Position numbers and translations under genes: made by a program
Notes under the pieces: model-generated
Told to the model about the DNA's origin: nothing
What the model saw: only the letters and a program-made list of their open reading frames with translations
Database searches by the model: none
In this document: piece after piece, positions 9,201 to 16,262 of the stretch
How the letters are laid out: each line of letters begins with the position of its first letter
Position numbering within the stretch: position 1 is the first letter of the stretch
Assembly (NCBI GenBank): GCA_025056455.1
Contig: JANWVY010000001.1
Location: 186,001 to 250,000 of the forward strand
DNA: 64,000 nucleotides
From: Bryobacteraceae bacterium
GTDB taxonomy: Bacteria; Acidobacteriota; Terriglobia; Bryobacterales; Bryobacteraceae
Direction: 5' to 3'

Positions 9201-9378
9201 CTTCGGCAGCAAGGCCAGGGACGACGGTAATGACCTCTACGGTGGTGTCGGAGATGTCGGGGTAGGCTTCAATTTTAAGCTGGGTGAAGCACCAAACGCC
9301 AAGAACGATGAGAGCGATCGCCGCCGTCACGGAGAGGAATCGCTGTTCAAGGGACAGGCGCAGCAGGCGAGCGATCAT
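6250..9378 (-). CDS. czcA: Heavy-metal RND efflux pump, inner-membrane subunit (CzcA-like)
   Basis: 1042 residues, normal for the HME-RND family. The start MIARLLRLSLEQRFLSV precedes TM1. The TM4 motif DFGIIVDGSLIMVE gives Asp392, Asp398 and Glu405, with exactly the spacing of the proton-relay triad of Ralstonia CzcA (D402, D408, E415). CusA-type monovalent pumps have a different TM4, so I infer divalent ions (Zn, Co, Cd, Ni) driven out by the proton gradient. The pump forms a trimer that joins the adaptor and the outer-membrane channel. Its start overlaps the DUF190 gene by four bases, and it is the last gene of the operon. Confidence 0.93.
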   Translation of the reverse strand: MIARLLRLSLEQRFLSVTAAIALIVLGVWCFTQLKIEAYPDISDTTVEVITVVPGLAAEEVEQQVTIPIERALNSVPNVISRRSRTIFGLSSNELTFEYGTNDYFARQVVTEKLREAEIPEGLTPTLAPMATPIGELFRYSLEGEGLDSRQLREIQDWVVYPRLLQAAGVADVVPFGGLVKQYQIEINPFALEKYKISLSELASAVEQSNQNAGGALLDNSEQSLAVRGVGLLRSIADIENSVVTESKGVPVYVRDLGKVSLGSAPPTGIFGLQERSGGVEGIVLMRRGQNPSEVLARVHEAVDELNATLPDGVRLNVIYDRTELVNNTLHTVGKTLLEGLVIVVFVLLLFLGSFRAAILTAITIPLALLFAFCCMYFSGIPANLLSLGALDFGIIVDGSLIMVERVLHTFQARKPKGAENVFKTVRDAALEVESPLFFSLVIIISAYFPLFMLERVERRLFTPMAFTVCYALLGSMLIALTLVPVLATFLFRNGARQWENPVLGRLSRAYERTLRFVLRRPWFVIVGAVGVVAASFLVARRLGTEFLPTLDEGTIWIRSNLPPGTSLQKTARVADQMRATLRTFPEIRAVASQSGRNDAGTDPFGPNRIELLVTLKPYDQWPPGRKKADLVNDLSRLLPEVIPGANFNITQPIIDTVTEVVTGSSADLAVILIGPDLKVLRRLAEETLQIVRSIPGAADTAIEQEAEQPQLTIRLDREKMARYGVRVRDVQDQIELAIGGRVVSSIFEGERRFDLTVRFLPEYRGDPNVIGAMLVPTRAGARIPLSQLAHIEVVNGQSIIARRENRRQIAVRTNIRGRDQGGFAAEAQRQFAARIKLPEGYRVEWGGMFDNLMRAKRRLSLVMPLTIAIIFMWLFFTFGSTKDAGIVLLNVPFSLVGGFLFLWFRQINLSVSAAVGFVSLFGVAVMSGVLVVAEINRRLRLNGVTTQDAVLQGALSQLRPVLMMIVVAMLGMVPAARATGIGSDVQRPLATVVVGGLVSTLFLTFLALPALCLLVKRRKSERGFAGSAGPAPTTETPTPAV

Positions 9379-9734
9379 TCCGCACGGACTCCTTGGCGGC
9401 CGAGGTGAACCACTTCGCCATCGGTAAGGAAGATGAGGCCTTCTGCGACCATGGAACGCAGCTTTGGAAGAAGGGGGCGCAGGCGAGCTTCGGAATCCAC
9501 AACCACGATCACCACCGGTCGCTCATCGGTGACGCCAAACAGGCGCTTCCGGTGTAACAGGCGGCCCACACCGAAACCCATGACGCCATGAATGACCGTA
9601 GCGCCCGATACCCCCGCTTGCAGCAACGATTCGACGATCGCCTCATAAAGGGGGGTTCGCGATTCGCCCCACGTATCGGTTTCATCAAGAAAAATGAGCA
9701 TCAGCTTAACCGGCGGCGGCAGCAGTTCCGACAT
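9375..9734 (-). CDS. DUF190 family PII-like protein
   Basis: 119 residues. The sequence follows the DUF190 pattern: KLMLIFLDETDTW, then PLYEAIVESLLQAGVSGATVIHGVMGFG, then PVVIVVVDSEARLRPLLPKL and GLIFLTDGEVV. DUF190 proteins have a ferredoxin-like fold related to the PII signalling proteins and are small soluble trimers. Here the gene lies inside the czc operon, five bases after the adaptor gene and overlapping czcA by four, so it is made together with the pump. PII proteins usually control transporters by binding them, so a direct regulatory subunit of the pump is a reasonable inference, but no ligand can be read from the sequence. Confidence 0.85.
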   Translation of the reverse strand: MSELLPPPVKLMLIFLDETDTWGESRTPLYEAIVESLLQAGVSGATVIHGVMGFGVGRLLHRKRLFGVTDERPVVIVVVDSEARLRPLLPKLRSMVAEGLIFLTDGEVVHLGRQGVRAE

Positions 9735-9739
9735 AGCGT

Positions 9740-10921
9740 TCAGTTCCCTGTTAGCAGCATGGCGCCGTCGACAATGACACGTTCACCCACCTTGAGGCCG
9801 GCGGTCACAGGAATCAAGTCGCCCGAGCGGCGGCCTGCTTCCACCTTGACCGGTTCAAAGCATCCGGGCGCAGATTCGCGGTAGACGAGCAAACGCCCCT
9901 GTGCCTGGATGACCGCGCGAGCTGGAACCACCGGCACTTGATGGTAGGACTCGATGTGGCGAACCTCGCCAAACATCTCTGGGCGCAGCTTGCCCTGCGG
10001 GTTGCCGAGCTCGGCCCACACTTTAAGGGTGCGTGTCTGGGGATCCAGCGTGTCAGCCATGCGTGCGACGCGGCTGCGAAACACTTCACCGGGGTAGGCG
10101 CTCAAAGTCACGTCAAAAATTTCTCCTGGCTTGACGAGGCGAATGAAGGTCTCGGGGACCTCGGCCGAAATCCAAACGCTGGAAAGATCTGCAATGGTCA
10201 TCAGCGGCGCGCTTAGATCATTCCGGAACTCTCCGGCTGCCACGTTCATTTCGGTAATCTTTCCGGAGAGCGGCGCACGGACGACAATCCGCTGGCGGAA
10301 CCGGCCAGGAGAAAGTCCGAACAGTTCCAGTCGCGCCACGGCTTGCTGGTAGGCAGTTTGCGCTTGTTGCAGCGCGATCTTGGCTTGGACCAGAGCGGTC
10401 TCTGCGGCAATGACCTCCTTTTTGGCGACGGCATCGCCACGAAACAACTCGGAAACGCGATCAAAATCCTGTTGCGCCTTATTCAGGGCCGTCTTTGCTT
10501 CGTTCACTTGAGCCTCGGCTTGCATGGCGGCTGAAGCTGCTGCATCGGCTTCCGGACTCTCGACCGTGACTAGCGGATCATTCTTGCGGACGGCGTCACC
10601 GAAACGTACCAGCACTTCGGCCACGCGCCCAGCAACAGGCAACAACACTTTGGAGACACGGTTCGGGTTTACCTCGACTTTGCCCGGCACAGTGAATTCC
10701 TCGGTGGGCATCTGGGCCAGCTTTACCTCGGTTAGCTGAATCTGCTTCAGTTTTGGCGAGTCGGGCGGAATCGCGATACAGGCGCTTGATGTCGGTGCCG
10801 GTGGCGCAGCCGCGGCGGGCGGACTTGATGGGGAGCGCTTGGGCTCAGAAGCCATGGGTTCGGAGGTGCGCTGGCACGCGCTGACAACCAGCACTAGGAG
10901 CAGGGATGCAGCCCGTTTCAT
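9740..10921 (-). CDS. czcB: RND efflux periplasmic adaptor subunit, lipoprotein (CzcB-like)
   Basis: 393 residues. The N-terminus MKRAASLLLVLVVSAC is a lipoprotein signal with the lipidated Cys at residue 16, followed by a Pro/Ala-rich tether. Next come a barrel-sandwich hybrid half-site (VAGRVAEVLVRFGDAVRKNDPL), a coiled-coil hairpin (about residues 125-200: AAMQAEAQVNEAKTALNKAQQDF...), the second half-site (APLSGKITEMNVAAGEF) and the membrane-proximal domain. The adaptor links the inner-membrane pump to the TolC-like channel. The start overlaps the channel gene by four bases. Confidence 0.92.
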   Translation of the reverse strand: MKRAASLLLVLVVSACQRTSEPMASEPKRSPSSPPAAAAPPAPTSSACIAIPPDSPKLKQIQLTEVKLAQMPTEEFTVPGKVEVNPNRVSKVLLPVAGRVAEVLVRFGDAVRKNDPLVTVESPEADAAASAAMQAEAQVNEAKTALNKAQQDFDRVSELFRGDAVAKKEVIAAETALVQAKIALQQAQTAYQQAVARLELFGLSPGRFRQRIVVRAPLSGKITEMNVAAGEFRNDLSAPLMTIADLSSVWISAEVPETFIRLVKPGEIFDVTLSAYPGEVFRSRVARMADTLDPQTRTLKVWAELGNPQGKLRPEMFGEVRHIESYHQVPVVPARAVIQAQGRLLVYRESAPGCFEPVKVEAGRRSGDLIPVTAGLKVGERVIVDGAMLLTGN

Positions 10922-12189
10922 TTGGAATACCCTTTGCCAGTAATGGCATCGATGAGAAAGAGGGCTCGCCCGTATTCGGCTCGCGCCTCTTGATAGCCGA
11001 GCATGGTTTCGTTGTACGCCCTTTGTGCGTCTAAAAACTCGACCAGCGTGGCTTCCCCGCGGCGATAGGAAAAATCCATGACGTCACGGACACGGCTGGC
11101 GCGTTCTAAAAGAGCCGTTTCGATTCGCTCCAGTAACTGCTTGGCGGTTTCATACGACGCGAACGCGTTCTCGACTTCGGCTTGGATTTCCTGTTCGAGG
11201 CTACGAAGCCGGGCCTCAATCTGCTCTTGTTCACGGCGCGCGCGCTCAATCTCTCCCTGGTTTTTGTTCAAAACGGGGAGAGCCACGGAGAGGAACAACC
11301 CGGCCGAATTGCCACTTCGTAATCCGCCCACGCCAAACTGGCGGTTGAAGGCGGCGCCGAAGGTATAATCCACCTTGGCCTGCGCCAGTTGCAGCCGGAG
11401 CTCGGCTTGCGAGCGCGCTTGATCCCGGCGCAAGGCGTCCAAATCCGGGCGAGTCGAGATGGCCATTTTGAGCAGGTCCTCTTTGGTGTAGGTGACTGCA
11501 TCGCGCCGCAGCTCTCCCCTCACGTCAAAGCGCGGATCAAAAACGGTTCTCCCCATTAAGGTTTGCAAGCGGTTTGCGGCCAAGCGCAAGCGCAACTCCG
11601 CCTGCCGCACCTGATTGGCGAATTGAAGCTGCGCCACCTCGGAGCGGATGAGCTCTACGCGCGCCAGATCGCCCGAATTCACCCGGGTTTTGTTGATCGC
11701 AACAATTTGGTCGAAGGCCGCGAGGTTGGCTCTGGCTAAGGCGGCGTTTTCTTTAGCCAGCAACAGGTCGGTGAAGGCATACTGCACATCAAGCACCAGC
11801 GTCCGCATGGTGTTGAGGAAGTCGGCTTGGGCCACGCCCTTGGCTGCTTCGGCCACGGCTACCCGCTGTTGCCGCTTCTTTCCTCGTTCAAACAGAAAAT
11901 CCAACCGCACGTTGATTTCTGTCGGACCTGCGGCGTTGGTGGCGGGATTAAAACCGGAACCAAGTATGTCGAGGTAGTTTCCGCCCAGGCTCAGCACGGG
12001 ATTGGGACGCAGTCTCGCCTGAAGCAGCCGGGCCTCGGCAATGGTGAGGTTCAACCGCTCGGCAACGAGACGAAGATTGCGAGAGACAGCCTCATCCAAC
12101 ACCTGCTCGAGGGTCAGCGCTTGCTGGCCGCGCGCAAGGGTGGAAACCGCAACCGTGGCAGCCAGCAGACAAGACAAGGATCGCAGCAT
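10918..12189 (-). CDS. czcC: TolC-family outer-membrane efflux channel (CzcC-like)
   Basis: 423 residues. A signal peptide (MLRSLSCLLAATVAVSTLARGQ) is followed by two repeats of the outer-membrane efflux protein domain, each with long helices (ALTLEQVLDEAVSRN...; ENAFASYETAKQLLERIETALLERA). It is the first gene of the czcC-czcB-DUF190-czcA unit. The start is preceded by a sigma-54-type promoter at 12206-12221, which predicts an RNA start only about six bases before the ATG. I see no Shine-Dalgarno sequence, consistent with a nearly leaderless message. Confidence 0.9.
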   Translation of the reverse strand: MLRSLSCLLAATVAVSTLARGQQALTLEQVLDEAVSRNLRLVAERLNLTIAEARLLQARLRPNPVLSLGGNYLDILGSGFNPATNAAGPTEINVRLDFLFERGKKRQQRVAVAEAAKGVAQADFLNTMRTLVLDVQYAFTDLLLAKENAALARANLAAFDQIVAINKTRVNSGDLARVELIRSEVAQLQFANQVRQAELRLRLAANRLQTLMGRTVFDPRFDVRGELRRDAVTYTKEDLLKMAISTRPDLDALRRDQARSQAELRLQLAQAKVDYTFGAAFNRQFGVGGLRSGNSAGLFLSVALPVLNKNQGEIERARREQEQIEARLRSLEQEIQAEVENAFASYETAKQLLERIETALLERASRVRDVMDFSYRRGEATLVEFLDAQRAYNETMLGYQEARAEYGRALFLIDAITGKGYSK

Positions 12190-12205
12190 TCAGCCGGGGA
12201 ACTAC

Positions 12206-12221
12206 AGCAACTTTGTTACCA
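12206..12221 (-). promoter_or_regulatory. Candidate sigma-54 (-24/-12) promoter for the czc operon
   Basis: Read on the minus strand the bases are TGGTAACAAAGTTGCT. Against the consensus TGGCAC-R-N4-TTGCW, the invariant GG at -24 and GC at -12 are present with exact spacing, and the TTGCT half is perfect. The predicted RNA start is near 12195, and the czcC ATG is at 12189. A sigma-54 activator gene lies next door at 13827-15182. Confidence 0.6.
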
Positions 12222-12274
12222 GCCGATCGGGCACAACGATGGTTCAAAAATCACCCCTTGTCGCCAACCGCTCT

Positions 12275-12291
12275 GTGCGCTTTTCGCTCAC
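12275..12291. promoter_or_regulatory. Candidate upstream activator palindrome
   Basis: GTGCGC-TTTTC-GCTCAC is an inverted repeat with five of six matched pairs. Its centre is about 88 bases upstream of the predicted sigma-54 start, a normal distance for an enhancer bound by an NtrC-type protein. It is also about 95 bases before the kinase gene, so it could serve autoregulation. Confidence 0.35.
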
Positions 12292-12378
12292 CGCCGTCCA
12301 GAAAGCGTACACGTCGAATCGGGGCAGGTGCATCGACCCGACATATGAGACACACTAGAAGACAAAACTCAAGAAACG

Positions 12379-13830
12379 ATGGCTCGGATGTTCCCTCGAA
12401 TTGTGGCCGCCCAGCGGCTTCAAGTGTGGTTACTGGTTGCAGCGTTGACCGCGCTCATTTTGACTGGAGCGCTGGTGGTCGATCTCACGCGAAACCTGCG
12501 CACAGTGGTTATTAGCGATACGAACCGGAATTTAGCCACGGCGGTTCAGGAACTTCAACAAGCGGCTGCGGCGCAACGGAGCTTGCCGGACGATTTCGAA
12601 CGGCTGGATCAGATTCTCAAGCCGCTGGGATACGAAGTACTCCGCTCTCATGCCGACATTGAGGGGGGCTACGTCTGGCGCGGTCAGGTGGTGGGACACA
12701 CCTTTCCGACCTACACCGAACTGGGCAGCACGCTGATGCAGCCGGCGGTAGAAAACAACGAAGTCATGCTTGCGCTCGCCGAGAGTCGTCAAAAAGGAGG
12801 GCGGGTCATCCACCGCGTCCGGCAAGATGACTCCGACCTGGTGCTGGTAGCGGCCGCCGCGGGAGCAGATGGCCGCCCAGCTGCTTGGTGTCTTCGCCGG
12901 ATCATCAATTTTAGCGACACCAGCGAACTGGGCAGGCGGCTGCTGCTGGTCGCGGTGATGGGAGTGGCGCTGCTGTCCGTCGTTACGGTGTTGACGCTCA
13001 GCTTCCAGCTGCAACGCGGATTTGCGCAGATTCAGCGAGGACTGGCACGCTTGGAGACGGATCCGAGCTATCGGCTGCCGGACCAAAACCACGAACTGCG
13101 GCCGATCGTTCAGGCCATCAACACGATGGCACAACGGCGGCAAGTCCTCGAAGGGGAGTTACGGCGAGAGGACCGGCTCCGAGTGATGGGACGAGTCGTG
13201 GCTGGCATTGCGCACGAGATCAAAAATCCTCTGAACAGTCTCCGGTTGATGGTCCGAGCCCTGGCCAGAAGGCTAGAAAGTGAGCCCGCGGCGCAAGAAT
13301 CGACGGCGCTCATTACGGCGGAAATTGACCGCTTGGACGCCTTGTTACAAAGCCTGCTTGTGTTCCGGCAGGACGACAGCCGACGGCCCCGGCGTCAAGC
13401 CCTCCAGCCGATTCTCGAGCGAAGCCTTGCGCTGGTGCGCCCGCACGCTTGTGAACGGCAAATCGAACTAGCGGTAGAGGGTGATGCGCACTGTTCGGTC
13501 TATGTTGACGGAGACTATCTTCAGCAAGCCTTAATCAACGTGTTGCTCAACGCGATTGACGCTTCAGAAACACAAGGCAAGGTGAATCTGCGCATCGAGC
13601 AAGAGCCTCAGGAGGTGAAAATTTCGGTCAAGGATAGCGGTCCAGGCTTGACGCCCGAGCAGCAAGAGAGAATGTTTGAAGCTTTCTATACCACCAAACA
13701 AGCCGGCGTGGGTTTAGGGCTGGCCATCACGCGCACGTTGCTCGAAAAAATGGGTGGCAGCATTGAAGCCCAGAGCGCGAAGCCCGGGGCTGTCTTCACG
13801 CTCCGAGTTCCCGCCGCACAACCCGCATGA
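12379..13830 (+). CDS. Membrane sensor histidine kinase, NtrB/ZraS-like
   Basis: 483 residues. TM1 spans about residues 15-35, a periplasmic sensing region about 36-190, TM2 about 192-212, then a HAMP-like linker. The H box GIAHEIKNPLN holds the phospho-acceptor His279. The N box (ALINVLLNAIDAS) and G boxes (VKDSGPGLTPEQQERMFEAFYTTK, GVGLGLAI) of the ATPase domain are complete. The gene overlaps the response regulator by four bases, so they form a two-component pair, and it is divergent from the czc efflux operon. Metal or envelope-stress sensing is inferred from context only; the sensor region has no obvious His/Cys metal cluster. Confidence 0.9.
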   Translation: MARMFPRIVAAQRLQVWLLVAALTALILTGALVVDLTRNLRTVVISDTNRNLATAVQELQQAAAAQRSLPDDFERLDQILKPLGYEVLRSHADIEGGYVWRGQVVGHTFPTYTELGSTLMQPAVENNEVMLALAESRQKGGRVIHRVRQDDSDLVLVAAAAGADGRPAAWCLRRIINFSDTSELGRRLLLVAVMGVALLSVVTVLTLSFQLQRGFAQIQRGLARLETDPSYRLPDQNHELRPIVQAINTMAQRRQVLEGELRREDRLRVMGRVVAGIAHEIKNPLNSLRLMVRALARRLESEPAAQESTALITAEIDRLDALLQSLLVFRQDDSRRPRRQALQPILERSLALVRPHACERQIELAVEGDAHCSVYVDGDYLQQALINVLLNAIDASETQGKVNLRIEQEPQEVKISVKDSGPGLTPEQQERMFEAFYTTKQAGVGLGLAITRTLLEKMGGSIEAQSAKPGAVFTLRVPAAQPA

Positions 13831-15182
13831 AAAAGCACCGCATCTTGGTTGTTGAAGATGAACGAACGGCCCTGCGTGCCTTGAGATTGATTCTCGAGGA
13901 TGAGGGATATCCGGTACTAGAAGCCGCGACGGGCGAAGAAGGTTTGCGGCTCGCGCTTGCCGAACAGCCCGATCTGGTCCTTCTGGACATTCGCTTGCCT
14001 GACGTGGACGGAATCACCGTCCTCCAAAAGCTCAGGGCCTCAGCCTCTGACGCCGCCGTCATCATTATGACCGCGGAGACCACCAGCGCCAACGCCATTC
14101 AAGCTACCCGGTTCGGAGCCTTCGACTATGTTTCCAAGCCAATCCATGACGAGCACTTGCTGTTGTTAATTCAGCGGGCGCTTGAGTACCGCGAACTAGA
14201 GCGTGAGGTCCGTTCCTTCCGCGAGCCGCCAGGTAAGGATGTGGCTGCGCTGTCGGGTATGGTTGGTCATTCGCCGGCGATGCAGAACGTCTATAAAACG
14301 ATCGGCCGGGTTGCCAGTTCGACGGCGACGGTGCTGATTACGGGTGAATCGGGGACAGGCAAGGAGCTAGTGGCGAACGCCATTCATGAATTCAGCAACC
14401 GCCGCGAGCAACCCCTCGTCAAGGTGAATTGCGCCGCCATACCCGTCGATCTGCTTGAAGCAGAGCTGTTTGGTTACGAAAAGGGCGCATTCACCCACGC
14501 CGTGACCCGCCGCCTTGGCCGCTTTGAACAGGCGCAAGGGGGAACGCTTTTTCTGGATGAAATTGGCGAAATGCCGCTCGCTTTGCAGCCAAAGTTGCTG
14601 CGAGCCATCCAAGAAAGAACCATCGAACGGTTAGGCGGCCTGGGTTCCCTGGCTGTCGACTTCCGGTTAATCGCCGCCACGTCAAAAGATCTCGCCGCGG
14701 CTGTGGCGGAGGGTACATTCCGCGAGGATCTTTATTATCGACTAAACGTGGTCAACATCAGCTTGCCTCCCCTGCGAGAGCGGCTCGAAGATATTCCCTT
14801 GCTCGTGCAGCGCTTCCTCGGTCGATCCGAGCGACCGGTGTCGATCCGACAAGATGCGCTCGAGAAGATCCTTCGTCACCATTGGCCGGGAAATGTTCGC
14901 GAGCTTGAAAATGTCATTGCGCGCGCCGTGGTGCTGGCACCGGGCGGGGTCATTACGCCTGAAGTGATCGAGTTTGCCCCTTTGCACCCGGGCAAGCCGG
15001 AGGCCTGGGAAGCTGAGGTTCCTTATCGCGATGGTTACTGGCAGGTGCTCCGACGGGTGGAGGCTGCCATGATCCGCAAGGCGCTCCGCGACGCCGATGG
15101 GAATAAGGCTGAAGCTGCTCGCCTGCTCGGAATCCAGCGCCGGCTTCTCTACGACAAGATAGTGGAGCTTGGCTTGTCGTAA
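13827..15182 (+). CDS. Sigma-54-dependent response regulator, NtrC/ZraR-like
   Basis: 451 residues in three domains. The receiver (1-120) has the phospho-acceptor Asp54 in LLDIRLP and Lys in VSKPI. The AAA+ domain has the Walker A loop GESGTGKE at 173-180, Walker B GGTLFLDEIGEM, and the sigma-54 contact loop at 220-225. A Fis-type helix-turn-helix ends the protein (NKAEAARLLGIQRRLLYDKI). The contact loop reads GAFTHA instead of GAFTGA, an unusual change (His224). The next-door candidate -24/-12 promoter and enhancer palindrome suggest it activates czcCBA. Confidence 0.93.
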   Translation: MKKHRILVVEDERTALRALRLILEDEGYPVLEAATGEEGLRLALAEQPDLVLLDIRLPDVDGITVLQKLRASASDAAVIIMTAETTSANAIQATRFGAFDYVSKPIHDEHLLLLIQRALEYRELEREVRSFREPPGKDVAALSGMVGHSPAMQNVYKTIGRVASSTATVLITGESGTGKELVANAIHEFSNRREQPLVKVNCAAIPVDLLEAELFGYEKGAFTHAVTRRLGRFEQAQGGTLFLDEIGEMPLALQPKLLRAIQERTIERLGGLGSLAVDFRLIAATSKDLAAAVAEGTFREDLYYRLNVVNISLPPLRERLEDIPLLVQRFLGRSERPVSIRQDALEKILRHHWPGNVRELENVIARAVVLAPGGVITPEVIEFAPLHPGKPEAWEAEVPYRDGYWQVLRRVEAAMIRKALRDADGNKAEAARLLGIQRRLLYDKIVELGLS

Positions 15183-15284
15183 CGCCCTGAGAGGTCGCCG
15201 TGGGAACCGCAAGAACACGGTTCCCTCACCGCAGCCTAAGCGAGACGGCCGGATCCGGCGATCTAAAATAATGAAGGATTCTTC

Positions 15285-16262
15285 ATGTCTATCGCTCTGA
15301 TTGCTCTATGGTTTGCCAGTCCCTTGTTTGCGCAGCACCGGCTTTACACAACGGGCATTACCTCCAAAGGCTGGGTGGTGGGCACAAAACTCCAACCGAG
15401 CGGTTTATTTCTGCGGATGGGCAAAGGTTGGCACCGTTTGGGTTTCCTTCATCCGCAAATTCAGACCCTGGACTACGATCCGCGCGATCCTCGGCGGATT
15501 TACCTCGCTGCGGGCAACGGCTGCATCCGGTCCGACGACGGAGGGAAAAGCTGGCGGATTCTGACCGGTTGGGAGATGACTGAGCTTCAGGACGTGAGCG
15601 TCGATCGCAACCAGCCGGACCATGTCTGGATTGCTCTACCAGATGGAGTCGCGGTCAGCCGGGATGCGGGTAAGAGCTGGAGCCGCGTGAACCTCGGTGT
15701 GGCGCGGCGCTTTATTCAGTCGATTCGAGTGGACCGCAGCCAGCCCGGCCGCGTTCTTGCTGGAGGCGAACTTGGGGTTCTCATTAGCGAGGATGCCGGC
15801 GCCTCCTGGAATCGAAGCTCGCCTGAACTGCGCTTGGTCACCCATCTCGAACAATCCCCTCATGACGCCAAACGCTGGCTGGCAACCACTCAGGAGCAAG
15901 GGGCCTATCAATCCACGGATGGAGGCCGGAGCTGGCAACCCTTGCCAGGGGTGCCAAAGGGGACTCTCTACAACGCGTCGTTTGATCCTCATGGCGAGAA
16001 CCGCATGGCTCTAGCAGGGTGGGGAGTGGGTGTAGTAGTCAGCGAAGATGGTGGCAAAAGCTGGCGCGATGGAGCACAAGGCTTGCCCTCACGCGCGGTC
16101 TGGCGAGCTGTGTTTGATCCAGACCAAGCTGGCGCCCTCTGGGTTAGCGTTCATGAGGAAGCCGCTTTCCTGAGCCCAGACGCAGGACGGAGCTGGCGCA
16201 GAGCGGGGCTTGAAGGTTCGATTCTCTACGACTTTATCTTTGTCCCTGAGACTGCCCCATGA
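15285..16262 (+). CDS. Secreted beta-propeller protein with BNR/Asp-box repeats
   Basis: 325 residues. A signal peptide (MSIALIALWFASPLFAQ) is followed by six Asp-box turns: SDDGGKSW, SRDAGKSW, SEDAGASW, STDGGRSW, SEDGGKSW and SPDAGRSW. Such repeats form propellers of the sialidase/YCF48/VPS10 type. The catalytic Arg triad of sialidases is not recognisable, so I would not call it an enzyme. The stop overlaps the next start by four bases (ATGA), so the two genes are coupled and their products probably act together outside the cytoplasm. A regulatory region of 102 bases separates it from the response regulator gene. Confidence 0.75.
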   Translation: MSIALIALWFASPLFAQHRLYTTGITSKGWVVGTKLQPSGLFLRMGKGWHRLGFLHPQIQTLDYDPRDPRRIYLAAGNGCIRSDDGGKSWRILTGWEMTELQDVSVDRNQPDHVWIALPDGVAVSRDAGKSWSRVNLGVARRFIQSIRVDRSQPGRVLAGGELGVLISEDAGASWNRSSPELRLVTHLEQSPHDAKRWLATTQEQGAYQSTDGGRSWQPLPGVPKGTLYNASFDPHGENRMALAGWGVGVVVSEDGGKSWRDGAQGLPSRAVWRAVFDPDQAGALWVSVHEEAAFLSPDAGRSWRRAGLEGSILYDFIFVPETAP

